From an uncultured Flavobacterium sp. (GTDB lineage: Bacteria; Bacteroidota; Bacteroidia; Flavobacteriales; Flavobacteriaceae): DNA of 42,299 nt. Shown here in pieces: positions 1 through 7,965 of the stretch. Positions within the stretch are counted from its first letter, which is position 1; every line of letters begins with the position of its first letter. The notes below the pieces were generated by a model. It saw nothing but the letters and a program-made list of their open reading frames with translations. It made no database searches and was not told where the DNA came from. Location: the NCBI GenBank assembly GCA_947632215.1, contig CANROJ010000015.1:1-42299 (forward strand). The letters are read 5' to 3'. The position numbers and the translations under genes are program-made.

Positions 1-24
1 ACTAACTAACTAACTAACTAACTA
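1..24. repeat. (ACTA)6 tetranucleotide microsatellite
   Basis: Six uninterrupted copies of ACTA open the window, followed by ATAAATC. The array may extend left of the window. It lies downstream of the terminator of the minus-strand lipoprotein gene and is not inside any reading frame I can support. Its ACTAACTAAT core resembles the leader of susC1 (read on the minus strand at 5827-5838), but no start codon or gene follows it here. Confidence 0.8.
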
Positions 25-90
25 ATAAATCAACCACGTGAAATCTTTCACAGCCTAATTCAGTAGTAAATATTCTATAATACAACTTAC

Positions 91-141
91 AAAAAAAGTT
101 AAGTTCTACTTGGTATCTATACCAAGCAGAACTTAACTTTT
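91..141 (-). terminator. Intrinsic terminator of the minus-strand lipoprotein gene
   Basis: Arms at 94-116 and 119-141 are complementary over about 23 positions with one A/C mismatch on the plus strand. That mismatch becomes a G-U pair in the minus-strand transcript, which is also followed by seven U (91-97), so the hairpin is oriented for the minus strand. It lies about 115 nt after the stop of the lipoprotein gene at 255. Confidence 0.8.
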
Positions 142-254
142 ACTAAAATATTACTATACATATACCCTAGCTAAAAACACAAACAACCGCTAAAAGCATA
201 AATAATAAATTACAATATTCTTAACCTACAACTTGTTCTTGGCTGCTATAATAG

Positions 255-1031
255 CTATTCTGGTAGACGATAAATAGAGGTATTTAAGGCTATTCTATAT
301 TCGATCTTTCCCTCTTTGGAAACACTTAGTGCTTTTACGTAACCAAATTCATCTAAGTCATATTTAAAGTCAAAAACTTCACCAGTTCTATTATTACTAA
401 TAGAAACAATATTTCTCTTTGCTCCCTGAACAAGACTCAGCATTTCGGTACCTGGAATGTAAGCATAGAATAAATTATAACTAACATTCATAAAAGGTCC
501 ATAACCATTATTATAAGCAATCGATAAATCTACTCCATCACCTGAAACACCCACTAAGTCACCAAAACCATTATATTCATAAGAATAAACTTGGTTATTA
601 TCCCTAGCCTTAGTGATAGATGAATTAGTATAATCATAATTCACGACATCTGTATCGCTCACTAACTTAGACACATTCACTCCATCATACTCAACACGCC
701 AAGTAGTGGTACTACTTCCATCTAATGCAATGTCGATAGAACTTAGCTTAGAAGTATCAGAATAAGCGAAGCGATACAATTCACTCTTAGCTGACTTAGA
801 AGGCTCTCCAGTACCTTTTACTGTTAAACTCAACGGTTGAATATTACGATTATATTGCACAGAAATGGTATCTGCCCACGACCCACTAGTACTATTTATT
901 ATCATGCGATCGACTACCACATAATCACCATTACTTGGTAAAGGACTATAAACAGAAGCATCCGAAGATACACAACCTATCCACAATAATCCTAGACTAA
1001 AAATCAAACCAAATTTTATTAAATTTTTCAT
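255..1031 (-). CDS. Predicted lipoprotein of unknown function (YD-repeat-like beta-rich)
   Basis: The 258-aa product begins with a lipoprotein signal peptide, with the lipobox ending at Cys20 (LLWIGC) followed by SSD. It is therefore probably anchored in the outer membrane and may face outward. The rest is rich in Tyr, Asp, Ser and Thr, with recurring short motifs of the type YEYNxFGDL, FKYDxDEFGYV and AYNNGYG. These resemble the degenerate strands of YD-repeat or DUF4595-like proteins. I do not recognise a specific function. The gene follows susD1 by 93 bp, but a strong hairpin terminator (1064-1102) lies between them, so it may have its own promoter (TTG in the hairpin loop, TATATTCG at 1054-1061). 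Its position suggests an accessory surface lipoprotein for the SusC1/SusD1 transporter. That is inferred from position only. Confidence 0.75.
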   Translation of the reverse strand: MKNLIKFGLIFSLGLLWIGCVSSDASVYSPLPSNGDYVVVDRMIINSTSGSWADTISVQYNRNIQPLSLTVKGTGEPSKSAKSELYRFAYSDTSKLSSIDIALDGSSTTTWRVEYDGVNVSKLVSDTDVVNYDYTNSSITKARDNNQVYSYEYNGFGDLVGVSGDGVDLSIAYNNGYGPFMNVSYNLFYAYIPGTEMLSLVQGAKRNIVSISNNRTGEVFDFKYDLDEFGYVKALSVSKEGKIEYRIALNTSIYRLPE

Positions 1032-1053
1032 TCTATATTAAATTTATTATATA

Positions 1054-1085
1054 CGAATATAGCAAAAAAAAATAGTAGTAAGCAA
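1054..1085 (-). promoter_or_regulatory. Candidate promoter of the lipoprotein gene
   Basis: On the minus strand, TTG (1083-1085) is separated by 21 nt from TATATTCG (1054-1061), one base away from the Bacteroidota -7 consensus TAnnTTTG. The TTG lies in the loop of the upstream terminator. Spacing fits; this is inferred and unproven. Confidence 0.4.
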
Positions 1086-1102
1086 TGGCTTACTACTATT
1101 TT
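1064..1102 (-). terminator. Intrinsic terminator after susD1
   Basis: Perfect 15-bp stem (69-83 with 88-102, numbered from 1000) and an AATG loop, followed on the minus strand by a run of U (plus-strand A tract 1064-1072). It lies just beyond the stop of the SusD-type gene at 1125 and separates it from the downstream lipoprotein gene. Confidence 0.85.
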
Positions 1103-1124
1103 AAATATTATTTATTGTAAAAAA

Positions 1125-2648
1125 TTAAGGATTTTGCGGTCTTAATTCCAAGTTAGCATTAATCTCTGATCTTGGAAACTGAAATCTAAATTTGTCGTAT
1201 CCTACAGGATAGATAACCTTTGTATCAGGAATAGCACCATGATTACTTTCCACAACAGTACCATCTTTCATAACAAATGGAGTTGCACGATCCAGCGGAA
1301 TCTCCCAACGACGGATATCAAATAATCCAAATCCTTCTCCCCAAAGTTCAATACGTCTTTGAACGCGAATTTCTTCTCGTAGAGCATTTCCAGAAAGACT
1401 AGCTGCAGAATAACCAGGTAAACGTGTTGCCATGAATTCTTCTAAAGCACTTTTCGCTGCACCTACATCGCCATTTTCAAAAGCAGACTCTATATAATTC
1501 AGCATCATTTCAGAACTACGCATAAAAATGTAATCTCCTTGCATCGCCGATTTATCAATCATTTTAATACCTGTATATTCCGGTAATAGTCCTGTTAAAG
1601 TCTCTCCCCTGTAATTAATTATGGTATCAGTCCCGTTGTAAACCCAAGCTCTTCTTTTGTCACCAGGAGCGATCTGAGCAGCTAACCTAGCGTCAAATAA
1701 TTTAGGAGTACGAGAATAATTTGCATATCCAGTATTAAATGCATCCATATGAGAGAAATAAGAAGCAAATGAAGTTGTATTACTTCCATTAATATCTATT
1801 CCCCACATATTATCCACATTATTCAGCACAGAAAACCCATCTTTATTAATAGCGTCAAAGTCGTTTGCCTTTATTTGACCTCCTAAAGCCTTGGAAGCAT
1901 AGTCTTGCGCTTTAGCCCAATCCTTTTGGAACATATAATATCTAGACAAAAAACCCGCTGCTGTTTTTCCATCAATTATTTGCCTATCGCCACCATTACT
2001 ACCACCTTGTAAAATATTATAAGCAGTTAAAAAATCATTCTCTATAAATTGATAAACAGTATTAGAATCTACACGATTATTAAACAAAATTAAATTACCC
2101 TCTTCATCAACAGTTTCGTAATTCACTCCCATATCTCCCCATGCCAACATACGCATTTGATTGAAATTAGCAAAACCACGTAAAGCAAGTGCTCTCGCAT
2201 AAATCTCACTATTCGTATAATCATGTATAGCACTTTGAGCAAACTGAATAATTAAATTTGCGTTGTGAGCCAATTTACCATAATAATTATATGTAAGTGC
2301 TGATCGACCACTACTTTCAACCATAGCAGTATAATTGTACTGGTATACGAAGAAATTGGAACTTGGAAAAACAATATCAGTTCCCATTACATCCATGATA
2401 ATATCAACTGCTTTTTGGCCAAAATCTTCGTGTATATCGACATTAGCAATTCCAAATGTGATCATCGAGTTGTTTGTTCCCGCAGCCAAACTATTGGTAA
2501 AATTCATTGCAGCCTCTGGAAATCTTGCCAGGTCAGCAATTTTCTCCGTAGAGAAATCATCATTCAAATCAGTTTTTGTATAGTCAGAACTACATGAAAT
2601 TGCTCCAAAAACAACAAGACCGATTAAACTATAAACTATTTTTTTCAT
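1125..2648 (-). CDS. SusD/RagB-type outer-membrane nutrient-binding lipoprotein (SusD1)
   Basis: This 507-aa lipoprotein has a signal peptide ending at Cys19 (GAISC) followed by SSD. It shows the SusD/RagB layout: an N-terminal helical region with LALRGFANFNQMR-type TPR helices around residues 150-170, and a C-terminal RagB/SusD block with RRIELWGEGFGLFDIRRW around 430-450, diagnostic of this family (PF07980/PF14322). SusD proteins cap the SusC barrel at the cell surface and help capture the ligand. The gene starts 14 bp after susC1 and is clearly co-transcribed with it. A hairpin terminator follows. The ligand cannot be told from sequence: no glycan-degrading enzymes lie nearby. Confidence 0.93.
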   Translation of the reverse strand: MKKIVYSLIGLVVFGAISCSSDYTKTDLNDDFSTEKIADLARFPEAAMNFTNSLAAGTNNSMITFGIANVDIHEDFGQKAVDIIMDVMGTDIVFPSSNFFVYQYNYTAMVESSGRSALTYNYYGKLAHNANLIIQFAQSAIHDYTNSEIYARALALRGFANFNQMRMLAWGDMGVNYETVDEEGNLILFNNRVDSNTVYQFIENDFLTAYNILQGGSNGGDRQIIDGKTAAGFLSRYYMFQKDWAKAQDYASKALGGQIKANDFDAINKDGFSVLNNVDNMWGIDINGSNTTSFASYFSHMDAFNTGYANYSRTPKLFDARLAAQIAPGDKRRAWVYNGTDTIINYRGETLTGLLPEYTGIKMIDKSAMQGDYIFMRSSEMMLNYIESAFENGDVGAAKSALEEFMATRLPGYSAASLSGNALREEIRVQRRIELWGEGFGLFDIRRWEIPLDRATPFVMKDGTVVESNHGAIPDTKVIYPVGYDKFRFQFPRSEINANLELRPQNP

Positions 2649-2662
2649 ATTGTCATTTTATT

Positions 2663-5600
2663 TTAAAGTGAAATACTAACTCCAAACATGTACGAAGAAT
2701 ACAAACTATATCCAGATCCATTTAATCCTGATAAGTTTAATCTTGGATCATATCCTTTTCTCTTTGATAAAATAAATGGATTATCAACCATAGCATACAC
2801 ACGCACTTTATCAACACCAATTCTATTCAAAAATGCGTCTTTGAAAGTATAACCTAAGGTAACATTTTGTAGCGACAGATAATCAGACTTAATCAAATAC
2901 ATAGTTGATCTACCATAAGCACTTTGCGCATCCTCTACGTAAATTGAAGGCATTGAACCATTTACATTATCAGGCGTCCATGCTTTACCATAGTCTTTAT
3001 GCATATTGTATCCTGGTCTTAAACCAAAATAACTATAATACTTTGAATCCATTCCGTATCCTCCTGCTTGATAAGCAAAAGTAGCATTAAGATCAAAATT
3101 TTTATAGGTTGCGTTTAACCCAAAACCACCATAAACCTTTGGAATTGAGCTTTTACCTATTCTTTGATCAGTAGCATTATTCCAGTCTTCAACAACAGTA
3201 CGAGTACCATCATCTTCTACTTTGATAAACTGAGCATTACCATTATCCTTATTAACTCCTACATACTCTTTCATATAGTAATCATATAACGAACCACCTT
3301 CTTCACGAATAAACTGTCCTGAAATAATTCGTTGTTGATCAGCTGGTAAACGAGTAATTTTATTCTTATAATGAGTAAGGTTGAAATTAACGGATAGATT
3401 AAAATCTTCTGAACGAACAACATCTCCAGTCAACGAAATTTCAAAACCTTTATTAGTCATATCTCCTGCATTGTAAGGCACAGTTGCAACACCACTTAAA
3501 ATTGATACAGGAACATAAAATAACATGTCGTTTACATCTCTTTGAAAATACTCTGCGTCAATAGTAATTCTACCATTAAGCACAGACCCTTCAAAACCAA
3601 CATTTAAATTTTTATTTTTCTCCCACGTAATATCTTTGTTACCTTGAAATACTTTTGTTACCGTTATTGGAGCATTAGCATCAAAGCTAGGAGTCACTTC
3701 CCACTTATCCATGTATGGATTTGTAGTATTCAAGTTGTCATTTCCTTGTTCCCCGTAACTTCCTTTTAGTTTTAAGTTATCTAACCATGCAATATCATTC
3801 ATAAATGATTCTTGAGAAATTATCCAAGCTAATCCAACTCCAAAGAAAGTACCCCATTTATTATCTGGAGCAAAATAAGACGAAGCGTCTCTACGAATAC
3901 TAGCGTTAACAAAATACTTATTGTCATAACCGTAGTTAACTCTTGCGAAATAACCTTCTAATTTATAAGTATTATTACCTCCGGAAGCATCTCCAATTAC
4001 AGCTGCTTGATCAATATAAGGAGAATCAGGGAATAACATATTTGTACGTTGCACATACAAACGATCATCTTTTTTATCCATAGATTCATGTCCTAACAAT
4101 ACGTCTAAAGAATGCATTCCAAACCATTTATTATATTGTAATAATTGTTGATTTGTAATAGAAAAAATTGATCTATCTGTCTGCGAAACACGTCCATTTG
4201 GAAGAGTTCCACTTCCGTATACTGGATTCTGAGTAGTTCTTAACATTGAAGAGTAAAAATCTCCTGATAAAACATATTTAAAAGTTAAACCATCTAAAAT
4301 CTTCACATCTATAAATCCATTTGCAAAAACTTGATTTATAGTATTCTTTCTAACATTATTTCTCCCTTCTGCAACTGGACTTGATCCACCACCAAAAGGA
4401 CGCGAATAACCTGTAATACTACCTGAACCATCATCATACAAAACATCTCCACTCTGATCATGCATTAATTCCCCTTCGCGTGTGTATGCTAAAACAGGGT
4501 ATATTGGAGCAATTGTATTTGTCCAGAAAAATGGATCAACAAAAGCTGAACTACCACCTGTTGCATAACCTCCACCCATAGGATCATTCTGAATAATATT
4601 AGAATATGATAAACTACCTCCAATTTTGAATGTCTCATTTATCTTAGAATCTAAATTTAAACGAGCCATAGTCTTATCGTAAGTCTGAGTATCTACAATA
4701 CCTTCATTAGAGTCATACCCTACAGACATATAATACTTAGTATCTTCACTACCTCCTGAAATACTAATGTTATTCTGATTTATAAATCCATTTCTATAAA
4801 TAAAATCATCCCAGTTTTCTTGATATAAAGCCACTGCATTAGGGTTAAATTGCCCATTAGCATCAACTAGCTCTGTATCCTTCACATTAAAATTATTATA
4901 TCCTAAACCATATCCACGTTGTTGAGGATTACCGTTAACATAGATTAAATTTGACGCAGCTGCTTGTCCAGCATCACCCCATGACATTCCTTGACGTGCG
5001 TAAGTATTTCTCAATGCACCGTGATAACCTTCATAATACTCTTTAGGAGAATTCATACGATTATACTCTCTATAATTCTTATCAGCTACTCCTATTCTAG
5101 ATTCAACATTAACTTTCACAGCACCTGCTGTTCCTTTTTTGGTAGTTATAATAATAACCCCATTTGCCCCTCTATTTCCATAAAGAGCAGCAGCAGAAGC
5201 ATCTTTTAAGAAAGAAACTGACTCAACGTCGTTATTATTGATAGAATTCATGGTTCCATTGAAAGGAATACCATCTAAAACAATTAATGGCTCAGAGCTA
5301 GCAGAAATACTTCCTAACCCACGGAAACGAATAACAGGTTCTTGACCTGGTGCTCCAGAGGAATTAAAAACCTGAACTCCCGCAACTTTACCAACCATTC
5401 CTTGAGTAACGTTAGAGGCAACAACATCTCTAATCTCTGCTCCACTTAAAGTAGACACAGATCCAGCAATTGATCCTTTACTTTGTACACCATAAGCTGT
5501 TACAACAAGTTCCTCTAATTGATTGCTCTCGCCGAACATCTCCAAATTGTAGACATTAGCAGCTCCTACTGTATACTCTACAGTTTTCAATCCCACGAAT

Positions 5601-5818
5601 GAGAATACAAGTACATCACCCGTATTAACTTGTACCGAATAGTTTCCATCCAAATCTGTCTGTACACCATTACTAGTACCTTTCACCATAATTGTCACTC
5701 CTGGAAGTGGCAATCCATTTTCACCTACAAATCCTGTAAGCTTCTTACTTTGTGCGAATCCTACTTGTACTACAAACACAAGTAAGAGACCCAAAATCCA
5801 ATTGTACTTTGATTTCAT
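2663..5818 (-). CDS. SusC/RagA-family TonB-linked outer-membrane transporter (SusC1)
   Basis: This 1051-aa product has a Sec signal peptide (1-22, ending GFAQ), a carboxypeptidase-regulatory-like domain (about 25-95), the junction motif LEELVVTAYG (101-110), a TonB plug (about 110-230, with ALYGNRGANGVIIITTKKG) and a long beta-barrel ending in a Phe-containing strand (MFGVSISL). This is the SusC/RagA architecture, which imports bulky ligands with TonB energy. Susd1 follows by 14 bp. The start at 5818 is supported by the signal peptide and by the leader it shares with the other two susC genes here. The first seven codons match the other susC genes at nucleotide level. No ECF sigma/anti-sigma or hybrid sensor gene is adjacent, so its regulator is unknown. 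Confidence 0.95.
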   Translation of the reverse strand: MKSKYNWILGLLLVFVVQVGFAQSKKLTGFVGENGLPLPGVTIMVKGTSNGVQTDLDGNYSVQVNTGDVLVFSFVGLKTVEYTVGAANVYNLEMFGESNQLEELVVTAYGVQSKGSIAGSVSTLSGAEIRDVVASNVTQGMVGKVAGVQVFNSSGAPGQEPVIRFRGLGSISASSEPLIVLDGIPFNGTMNSINNNDVESVSFLKDASAAALYGNRGANGVIIITTKKGTAGAVKVNVESRIGVADKNYREYNRMNSPKEYYEGYHGALRNTYARQGMSWGDAGQAAASNLIYVNGNPQQRGYGLGYNNFNVKDTELVDANGQFNPNAVALYQENWDDFIYRNGFINQNNISISGGSEDTKYYMSVGYDSNEGIVDTQTYDKTMARLNLDSKINETFKIGGSLSYSNIIQNDPMGGGYATGGSSAFVDPFFWTNTIAPIYPVLAYTREGELMHDQSGDVLYDDGSGSITGYSRPFGGGSSPVAEGRNNVRKNTINQVFANGFIDVKILDGLTFKYVLSGDFYSSMLRTTQNPVYGSGTLPNGRVSQTDRSIFSITNQQLLQYNKWFGMHSLDVLLGHESMDKKDDRLYVQRTNMLFPDSPYIDQAAVIGDASGGNNTYKLEGYFARVNYGYDNKYFVNASIRRDASSYFAPDNKWGTFFGVGLAWIISQESFMNDIAWLDNLKLKGSYGEQGNDNLNTTNPYMDKWEVTPSFDANAPITVTKVFQGNKDITWEKNKNLNVGFEGSVLNGRITIDAEYFQRDVNDMLFYVPVSILSGVATVPYNAGDMTNKGFEISLTGDVVRSEDFNLSVNFNLTHYKNKITRLPADQQRIISGQFIREEGGSLYDYYMKEYVGVNKDNGNAQFIKVEDDGTRTVVEDWNNATDQRIGKSSIPKVYGGFGLNATYKNFDLNATFAYQAGGYGMDSKYYSYFGLRPGYNMHKDYGKAWTPDNVNGSMPSIYVEDAQSAYGRSTMYLIKSDYLSLQNVTLGYTFKDAFLNRIGVDKVRVYAMVDNPFILSKRKGYDPRLNLSGLNGSGYSLYSSYMFGVSISL

Positions 5819-5850
5819 GTATTTAATGATTAGTTAGTGAAACAAATCTA
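5819..5850 (-). promoter_or_regulatory. susC1 -7 element and shared TAACTAATCA leader
   Basis: On the minus strand, TAGATTTG (5843-5850) matches the Bacteroidota -7 element TAnnTTTG. Six nucleotides downstream is TAACTAATCA (5827-5836), identical to the decamer in the susC2 and susC3 leaders, then 8 nt to the ATG at 5818. A TTG at the expected -33 distance is not seen (TGG instead). The decamer would sit at or next to the 5' end of the mRNA. Confidence 0.6.
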
Positions 5851-6375
5851 ACAAAATTTTCACATAATTTTACCATATCACAACATTTATATAATACAAA
5901 ATAACCTCATAATTAAATAATCACTAAATAAAAATACACAAATACAAAAAATAACTATATTTTAAATTAAAATACTTAATATATCTCTAAATTTAAAGAA
6001 TATAAAAGAGAAATTAATTTGACATAAAATTTCACTAGACTAAAAAAACATCATTTTATTAAAATCTACATAAAAACAATCAAATAGCAAAAATAACACC
6101 TACAGTAAAGGTAATTTCCATTAATTATAACAAATAAACAGTCATAATTATAAAAATAAAACAAATACACCATCTATTTAACATTTCATCAAAATTACAT
6201 TGCTTCAACATTAAACATCAAAAACGCACCTTAAAAGATGAAAAACTAGCATTCCTGCACATATATGCATTTAAACACAAGCTAAAAACAGCTAGTGAGG
6301 CATAATTATTAAAAATACGTCAAAGATATACTTCCTGGAAAATAACAATTCTAGTCAACCTTATAATACTGAAAT
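5851..6375. other. Long AT-rich intergenic region upstream of susC1
   Basis: About 525 bp of very AT-rich DNA without a credible reading frame, RNA gene or strong hairpin. It probably contains upstream regulatory sites for susC1. I could not pick out a specific operator by eye. Confidence 0.5.
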
Positions 6376-6402
6376 AAAAAAGGCATCCTTATTTGGATGC
6401 CC
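6376..6402 (-). terminator. Intrinsic terminator of the acyl-CoA dehydrogenase gene
   Basis: Stem 6382-6388 / 6395-6401 (GGCATCC/GGATGCC) with a 6-nt loop, followed by six U on the minus strand (A tract 6376-6381). It lies 24 nt after the stop codon at 6426. Confidence 0.85.
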
Positions 6403-6425
6403 TAGTATATAATATAAGCTAATTA

Positions 6426-7568
6426 TTACTCTTTTAAAATATGTCTAGAAATAACTACTTTTTGTATTTCTGTAGTTCCCTCCCCGATAGTACACAATTT
6501 TGAATCGCGATAAAACTTTTCTACTGGAAAATCTTTTGTGTATCCATAACCTCCATGAATCTGAACAGCTTCATTAGAAACTTTCACACAAACCTCAGAA
6601 GCATACATCTTAGCCATAGCTCCAATCTTAGTAACTGGTTTATGATTGTTCTTCAAATATGCCGCTTTATGTAAAAGTAATTCGGAAGCTTCTATCTCTG
6701 TAGCCATATCAGCTAACTTAAAACCTATAGCTTGAAACTCACATATAGGTTTTCCAAATTGAACCCTCTCTTTTGAATACTTCAAAGCAGCCTGGTAAGC
6801 ACCTTTAGCTATACCTAAAGACAAAGCACCTATAGAGATTCGACCACCATCTAAAACTTTCATTGCTTGAATGAATCCTTGCCCAACTTCACCTAGTCTA
6901 TTAGCATCAGGAACTCTACAATTATCAAAAATAAGCTCTGCCGTCTCAGAAGCTCTCATTCCTAACTTATTCTCTTTCTTACCTGAGCTAAATCCGGGAG
7001 TCCCCTTCTCAACAACAAAAGCGCTCATCCCTTTGGAATCTCCTTTCTCGCCAGTACGTACAATGACCACTGCCAGATCGCCTGAAATAGCATGGGTAAT
7101 AAAATTCTTAGCACCGTTTAAAATCCAATAATCACCATCCTTTACAGCAGTAGTACTCATTCCTCCAGCATCAGAACCAGTATTGTGCTCGGTAAGTCCC
7201 CAAGCCCCAATAAATTCACCACTAGCCAATTTAGGAAGCCATTTATTCTTTTGCTCTTCATTTCCAAACTCTAATATATGATTGGTACATAAAGAATTGT
7301 GGGCAGCAACAGATAACCCTATAGAAGAATCAACTTTTGATATTTCTTCCACAATAGTAATATACTCATGATACCCCAACTCTGAACCACCATATTTCTC
7401 AGGTACTAAAATACCCATATACCCCATCTGACCAAGCTTCTTGAATAAATCTACTGGAAAAGTTTGGTTTTCATCCCATTCCATCATAAATGGGCGAATA
7501 TGTTGTTCAGCAAAATCTCTAATAGATTGAGCTATCATACTTTGTGTCTCGTTATATTCAAAATTCAT
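6426..7568 (-). CDS. Acyl-CoA dehydrogenase
   Basis: This 380-aa protein is the usual length for short/medium-chain acyl-CoA dehydrogenases: FAD-dependent enzymes that oxidise acyl-CoA to trans-2-enoyl-CoA in beta-oxidation or branched-chain amino-acid breakdown. The N-terminal helical domain (about 6-117), the middle beta domain with [14 protein letters not shown] (about 130-145) and the C-terminal helical domain (about 228-376) are all present. The C-terminal [19 protein letters not shown] motif and IGEGTTEIQ are intact, with Glu363 at the usual catalytic-base position of the SCAD type. The gene stands alone, with its own -7-like element upstream and a terminator downstream, so the physiological substrate cannot be inferred from neighbours. 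Confidence 0.95.
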   Translation of the reverse strand: MNFEYNETQSMIAQSIRDFAEQHIRPFMMEWDENQTFPVDLFKKLGQMGYMGILVPEKYGGSELGYHEYITIVEEISKVDSSIGLSVAAHNSLCTNHILEFGNEEQKNKWLPKLASGEFIGAWGLTEHNTGSDAGGMSTTAVKDGDYWILNGAKNFITHAISGDLAVVIVRTGEKGDSKGMSAFVVEKGTPGFSSGKKENKLGMRASETAELIFDNCRVPDANRLGEVGQGFIQAMKVLDGGRISIGALSLGIAKGAYQAALKYSKERVQFGKPICEFQAIGFKLADMATEIEASELLLHKAAYLKNNHKPVTKIGAMAKMYASEVCVKVSNEAVQIHGGYGYTKDFPVEKFYRDSKLCTIGEGTTEIQKVVISRHILKE

Positions 7569-7594
7569 AATTAATATGTTTTAGTTGCTAAAAT

Positions 7595-7602
7595 CAAATA
7601 TA
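7595..7602 (-). promoter_or_regulatory. Candidate -7 element for acyl-CoA dehydrogenase
   Basis: On the minus strand TATATTTG matches TAnnTTTG exactly, 26 nt upstream of the start codon. No TTG is seen at the usual -33 spacing, so this is a moderate call. Confidence 0.4.
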
Positions 7603-7701
7603 AACTAAATAAATTAATAAGAAAATTTGAACCAATAGATTAAAGCAGATTTTGCAAAAAATTCCAACCTAAAAAACATCAACAATAAATTACCATATAA
7701 C

Positions 7702-7929
7702 CTAAAGATCAAAAACAGAGGAACGCTTAGTGTAAATCAAATCTTTTAGTTTTGCAAGGAAAGCTAAAGTTAAATAGAAAGCAAAAGCTAATCCTAAGGT
7801 AAAAAAGGAAAGGTAAATAAAGAATATCCTAATACGAGCTGCTTTAATACCGATGCGCTCACCAATTCTCGAAGAAACTTTAAAGCCATATCTTTCAAAA
7901 AAATATCTAATATTATTTATCATAAACAA
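7702..7929 (-). CDS. PspC-like small membrane protein
   Basis: This 75-aa protein has a basic N-terminal stretch (RIGERIGIKAARIRIFFIY) followed by one or two hydrophobic segments (about 36-62). That is the pattern of the stress-responsive PspC domain (PF04024) in the short forms common in Flavobacteriia. The second Met (residue 3) is an alternative start. It lies 36 bp after the porin gene on the same strand, so the two are probably co-transcribed. The role is likely at the inner membrane. Function is inferred from family resemblance only, and the short length limits certainty. No clear terminator follows. Confidence 0.7.
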   Translation of the reverse strand: MFMINNIRYFFERYGFKVSSRIGERIGIKAARIRIFFIYLSFFTLGLAFAFYLTLAFLAKLKDLIYTKRSSVFDL

Positions 7930-7965
7930 ACCTGATTAACAACCCTAAAATACAAATATTTAGTC

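Noticed and set aside
1..24. ACTA array as the edge of a CRISPR array
   Set aside because: The unit is 4 bp with no spacers; it is a simple microsatellite.
1125..5818. Calling the SusCD pairs polysaccharide utilisation loci
   Set aside because: No carbohydrate-active enzyme, sulfatase or sensor gene accompanies any of them in the window, so the substrate class is not supported.
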